DNA of 16,740 nucleotides, from NCBI GenBank assembly GCA_035642125.1, contig DASQSZ010000156.1, positions 1-16,740 on the forward strand. The letters are read 5' to 3'. Source of the stretch: CALAED01 sp937891035. Lineage in GTDB: Bacteria; Actinomycetota; Actinomycetes; Streptosporangiales; Streptosporangiaceae. The position numbers were made by a program, and so were the translations under genes. This document shows positions 14,388 through 16,740 of the stretch, in pieces. The stretch's first letter is position 1. Every line of letters begins with the position of its first letter. The notes beneath the pieces are model-generated. The model did not search any database, was not told the origin of the DNA, and saw only the letters and a list, made by a program, of their open reading frames with translations.

Positions 14388-14413
14388 TACTTTGAGAAAT
14401 CTTTCTCAAAGTA
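14388..14413. repeat. AT-rich dyad with 12-bp arms
   Basis: TACTTTGAGAAA and TTTCTCAAAGTA are perfect inverted repeats around a central TC. The site is 67 bp past the lipid-kinase stop codon. The 2-nt centre is too short for a comfortable RNA loop and there is no T-tract, so a protein-binding operator is as likely as a terminator. The composition contrasts sharply with its surroundings. Confidence 0.5.
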
Positions 14414-14480
14414 TGAGTGTTGGATGCGTCACATGGCGGAAACACCCTCTTACCGCACCCAGCAACCGCACATCTCGAAC

Positions 14481-15407
14481 TCAGATAACAATCCGTATCG
14501 CCTTAGGGACGGCACGGAACGTGATGACCTCACGTTCGCCGATGTAATCGCCGTCGAGTTGAAAGGCGATTGGCCGGCGGGCACGCACCGTCACCTCGGC
14601 GGTGTCGTGCACATTGACGACATGCCGACCGCGGATCGGTCCGGAGAGCGGCAGCATGATCTGGGCCACAACGCCGAGCGTCGGCACCAGGTCCAACCTG
14701 CGCAGACCGAACACGTCCAGCCCCAGGTTGATGTCGGCGTCCGGAGTCGGATTGACGGGGCGCGGGCCCAAGTAGGTCCACGGCGAGGTGTTCGACACGA
14801 TCGCCAAAAACAGTCCGCGCAAGGGCGGCCGCCCGGCGCGTTCCAGTGTGATGGCCGGCCGGCGCCTATCAGTACCGGAAATGAATTGCCGCAGCGCGGT
14901 CCTTACATAGAGCGTCGGATTGGCCCGCGAACCGGTGCCGCGTCGTTGTTCGACGGCCCTGACGACTTCCGCGTCCCAACCGACTCCCGCGCAGAATGTG
15001 AAGTAGCGCTCATCGGCTCGGCCGAGGCCGACTGTGCGATAGCGGCCCGCGCGCAACGCGTCGAGAATTGGCCCCAGCGCCCCTATCGAGTTGTTGGACA
15101 GACCCAGCGACCGGGCGAAAACATTGGCGCTGCCGCCGGGCAGGACCGCCAGCGCGGGCGTCTCGGCCGACGGGCCTGTGGCGAGCAGCCCGTTGATCAC
15201 CTCATTGATCGTCCCGTCGCCACCGAGTGTCACGACGATGTCGAGGCGTTCCTGGGCCGCCCGTCGCCCAAGTTCGGTGGCATGGCCCCGGTGGGTGGTC
15301 TCTTCGATCTCCAGGTCGAGATCGCCCGCGAACGAGCGGACCATGATGTCGCGGACTCGCCGGGAGGTCGAGGTCGCCTTGGGGTTGGCGATGAGCAGGG
15401 CGCGCAC
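14481..15407 (-). CDS. Diacylglycerol kinase-family lipid kinase
   Basis: A 308-residue protein with a DAGK catalytic domain. IANPKATSTS at the N-terminus, the nucleotide-binding LGGDGTINEVINGLL (GGDGT at 62-66) and VLPGGSANVFARSLG (90-98) are diagnostic of the DgkB/YegS/BmrU family. The C-terminal half (SNTSPWTYLGPRPVNPTP, and QLDGDYIGER near the end) completes it. These kinases phosphorylate diacylglycerol or related lipid alcohols at the membrane face. The GTG start at 15407 has no ribosome binding site but has TAACCT 6 nt upstream, hence a probable leaderless mRNA. It is divergent from the small membrane-protein gene with a 77-bp shared promoter region, an arrangement I recall for Rv3217c-Rv3218. 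Confidence 0.9.
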   Translation of the reverse strand: MRALLIANPKATSTSRRVRDIMVRSFAGDLDLEIEETTHRGHATELGRRAAQERLDIVVTLGGDGTINEVINGLLATGPSAETPALAVLPGGSANVFARSLGLSNNSIGALGPILDALRAGRYRTVGLGRADERYFTFCAGVGWDAEVVRAVEQRRGTGSRANPTLYVRTALRQFISGTDRRRPAITLERAGRPPLRGLFLAIVSNTSPWTYLGPRPVNPTPDADINLGLDVFGLRRLDLVPTLGVVAQIMLPLSGPIRGRHVVNVHDTAEVTVRARRPIAFQLDGDYIGEREVITFRAVPKAIRIVI

Positions 15408-15413
15408 GACGCC

Positions 15414-15419
15414 AGGTTA
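15414..15419 (-). promoter_or_regulatory. Candidate -10 element of the lipid-kinase gene
   Basis: TAACCT on the minus strand ends 6 nt before the GTG start of the lipid-kinase gene. No Shine-Dalgarno sequence or convincing -35 is present. Confidence 0.35.
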
Positions 15420-15470
15420 TCTACGACCGGCTCCGAGGCGGCTCATCGGCCTCGGCGGGACCGCGGGCGC

Positions 15471-15476
15471 TAGTCT
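15471..15476 (+). promoter_or_regulatory. Candidate -10 element of the small membrane-protein gene
   Basis: TAGTCT lies 8 nt before the GTG start at 15485, in the 77-bp divergent region shared with the lipid-kinase gene. No Shine-Dalgarno sequence precedes the start. Confidence 0.35.
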
Positions 15477-15484
15477 TACCGATT

Positions 15485-15868
15485 GTGTCCGCACGTCCCC
15501 GTACGCTGACCGCCGCCGCCGGGCTCGAGGCTGCCGAAGGCGTCGCCGCGATCGTGTTCGGCCTGTTCGTCGGCTGGGAGGCGCTGTTCGGCGAGCCGCT
15601 CGAGACCGGCGGGGCCATCGCGGTGGCGATGATCGGCCTGCTCGGCGGCGTCGGCATGCTCGCCGTCGCCCGTGGGTTGTTGCGCATGCGGCGGTGGGGC
15701 GGGGCCCCCGCCTTGGTCACCCAGCTCCTCGCGATCTTCCTCGCCTGGAACCTGCTCCGGTCCGACCAGTACGGCTACGGACTGCCGCTGGCCGCCGGGG
15801 CCCTCGCCGCCGCCGCGCTGCTCCTCAGCCGTCCCAGCACCCAGGCCCTCTACCAAGACTCTCGCTAG
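15485..15868 (+). CDS. Small integral membrane protein, function unknown
   Basis: A 127-residue hydrophobic protein with about four predicted membrane segments (roughly residues 14-33, 42-62, 72-91 and 97-115). A short basic loop, RGLLRMRRWGGA, sits between the second and third, and the tail is polar. It carries no catalytic motif that I recognise. Position and orientation (divergent from a lipid kinase, near whiB1 and pdtaS) match what I remember of mycobacterial Rv3217c, a conserved membrane protein of similar size. The frame has clear coding bias, and GTG 15485 is supported by the upstream TAGTCT element rather than by a ribosome binding site. Confidence 0.75.
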   Translation: MSARPRTLTAAAGLEAAEGVAAIVFGLFVGWEALFGEPLETGGAIAVAMIGLLGGVGMLAVARGLLRMRRWGGAPALVTQLLAIFLAWNLLRSDQYGYGLPLAAGALAAAALLLSRPSTQALYQDSR

Positions 15869-15972
15869 GCCTTCCATCAGCCCCGTTCGGCGCGAGCGGC
15901 ATGCATCCGTAAGGGCGCGAGGAGCCACGAACAGATGGGCGGACGCGCAGCCGGTGGCGGGCTGACGGCGGG

Positions 15973-16004
15973 CCGATGAGACACGGTAAGCCTGGTCTCA
16001 TCGG
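15973..16004. terminator. Strong hairpin between convergent membrane-protein and sigma-factor genes
   Basis: CCGATGAGAC and GTCTCATCGG form a perfect 10-bp stem with a 12-nt loop. It starts 12 nt after the sigma-factor stop codon (minus strand) and about 105 nt after the membrane-protein stop (plus strand), as expected for a terminator of the sigma gene or of both. There is no T-tract. Confidence 0.65.
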
Positions 16005-16015
16005 TACGTCGCCGG

Positions 16016-16740
16016 TCACTCGTCGGCCGTCAGCCCGTCGCGGAGCTGGGCGAGCGTGCGGGCCAGCAGCCGCGAGACGTGCATCTGGGAGATGCCCAGC
16101 TCCGCGGCGATCTGTGACTGCGTCATGTTGCCGAAGAAGCGGAGCAGCAAGATCCGCTTTTCGCGGGCGGGCAGCTTCTCCAGCAGCGGCTTGAGCGACT
16201 CGCGGTACTCCACGCCTTCGAGCGCGTCGTCCACCATGCCGAGGGAGTCGGCGACCGCCGGGGCGTCCTCGTCGCCGGAGTCGGGGGCGTCCAGTGACAC
16301 CGTGGAGTAGGCGTTCGCCGACTCCAGGCCTTCGAGCACCTCTTCTTCGCTCATCTGCAGATGCCCGGCCAACTCGCTGACGGTCGGCGCCCGGCCCTCG
16401 CGCTGGGCGAGGTCGCTGATCGCCTTGGTCAGGGACAGCTTGAGCTCCTGCAGCCGCCGCGGCACCCGTACGGCCCAGCCCTTGTCGCGGAAGTGCCGCT
16501 TGATCTCGCCGACGATTGTGGGGGTGGCGTAGGTGGAGAACTCCACACCGCGCTCCAGGTCGAACCGGTCGATCGACTTGATCAACCCGATGGTGGCGAC
16601 CTGGGTGAGGTCGTCGAGCCACTCGCCGCGGTTGCGGAACCGGCGCGCCAGGTACTCCACCAGCGGCAGGTGCAACTCGACCAGTTGGTCGCGCAGTCGC
16701 TGCCGCTCGGGGTCGTCTTCCGGAAGGGCGGTCAGGCGCT
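16016..16740 (-). CDS. RNA polymerase sigma factor, SigF/SigB/SigG family, 5' end outside window
   Basis: About 241 C-terminal residues of a group 3 sigma factor; coding continues without a stop to the right edge. Region 2 (LVEYLARRFRNRGEWLDDLTQVATIGLIKSI, then FDLERGVEFSTYATPTIVGEIKRHFRDKGW) binds core polymerase and the -10 element. Region 3 (VPRRLQELKLSL onward) and region 4 (LPAREKRILLLRFFGNMTQSQIAAELGISQMHVSRLLARTL, with a helix-turn-helix for the -35) follow. The family directs general-stress or sporulation genes in actinomycetes and is usually held by RsbW-type anti-sigma factors; none is visible here, but one could lie upstream beyond the edge. An in-frame TTG at 16675 is not the start, because conserved-looking sequence continues upstream. 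It is followed by the 10-bp hairpin at 15973-16004. Confidence 0.92.
   Translation of the reverse strand, partial: RLTALPEDDPERQRLRDQLVELHLPLVEYLARRFRNRGEWLDDLTQVATIGLIKSIDRFDLERGVEFSTYATPTIVGEIKRHFRDKGWAVRVPRRLQELKLSLTKAISDLAQREGRAPTVSELAGHLQMSEEEVLEGLESANAYSTVSLDAPDSGDEDAPAVADSLGMVDDALEGVEYRESLKPLLEKLPAREKRILLLRFFGNMTQSQIAAELGISQMHVSRLLARTLAQLRDGLTADE

Larger units (their letters stand above)
14124..14480 (-). promoter_or_regulatory. Long whiB1 upstream region rich in symmetric elements
   Basis: 357 bases without a supported gene between whiB1 and the lipid-kinase gene, both on the minus strand. It holds an 18-nt palindrome, a CRP-like site, a TAATAC -10 candidate (14258-14253) with poor -35, a bulged inverted repeat at 14283-14346 and a 12-bp-arm dyad at 14388-14413. 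It is richer in A and T than flanking coding DNA. Open frames on the plus strand here lack coding bias. Confidence 0.55.

Noticed and set aside
16016..16675. Sigma factor starting at TTG 16675
   Set aside because: The in-frame sequence upstream continues as plausible protein (RLTALPEDDPERQRLRDQLVE) to the window edge, so the gene is cut by the edge rather than starting there.

Overview
The window is high-GC DNA with strong third-position G/C bias, GTG starts, WhiB1 and PdtaS orthologues, a SigF/SigB-type sigma factor and an actinobacterial-type biotin synthase. This indicates an actinomycete. Protein flavour suggests the order Streptosporangiales, but that placement is an impression and was not tested.

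Layout. 1-476: 3' end of a sugar-nucleotide epimerase gene. 784-3416: two translationally coupled membrane proteins with C-terminal HD-GYP-type domains, the first intact and the second lacking most of the motif. 3769-5382: a stand-alone biotin carboxylase (accC) and a 70-residue biotinyl carrier resembling mycobacterial TB7.3. 5422-6098: divergent bsaP-like gene (biotin synthase auxiliary protein) and an FlK-type thioesterase. 6249-11875, minus strand: bioF, a DasR-like GntR/UTRA regulator, a small frameshifted reading frame, bioD, bioB and a TPP-dependent acetolactate-synthase-like enzyme. 12096-15868: pdtaS, whiB1 (convergent), a diacylglycerol-kinase-family lipid kinase and a small membrane protein. 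16016-16740: 3' part of a sigma factor gene.

The middle of the window is a biotin supply-and-use island. BioF, BioD and BioB make the cofactor, the BsaP-like protein probably supports BioB, and AccC with the small carrier protein uses biotin. No bioA, biotin-protein ligase or carboxyltransferase gene is present here. The least expected element is a DasR-like regulator, a family known for sensing GlcN-6-P/GlcNAc-6-P, placed immediately downstream of bioF and upstream of bioD.

From memory, the order TB7.3 - pdtaS - whiB1 - Rv3218-like - Rv3217c-like with these relative orientations matches Mycobacterium tuberculosis Rv3221c-Rv3217c. Here about 6.7 kb carrying the biotin genes lies between the TB7.3-like gene and pdtaS. 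Six genes have a TAnnnT hexamer 6-8 nt before the start codon and no Shine-Dalgarno sequence, the pattern expected for leaderless transcripts. The 357-bp leader of whiB1 is rich in symmetric sites, including a CRP-like TGTGA-N6-TCACG site and a 12-bp-arm AT-rich dyad. No rRNA, tRNA, CRISPR array or insertion sequence was seen.
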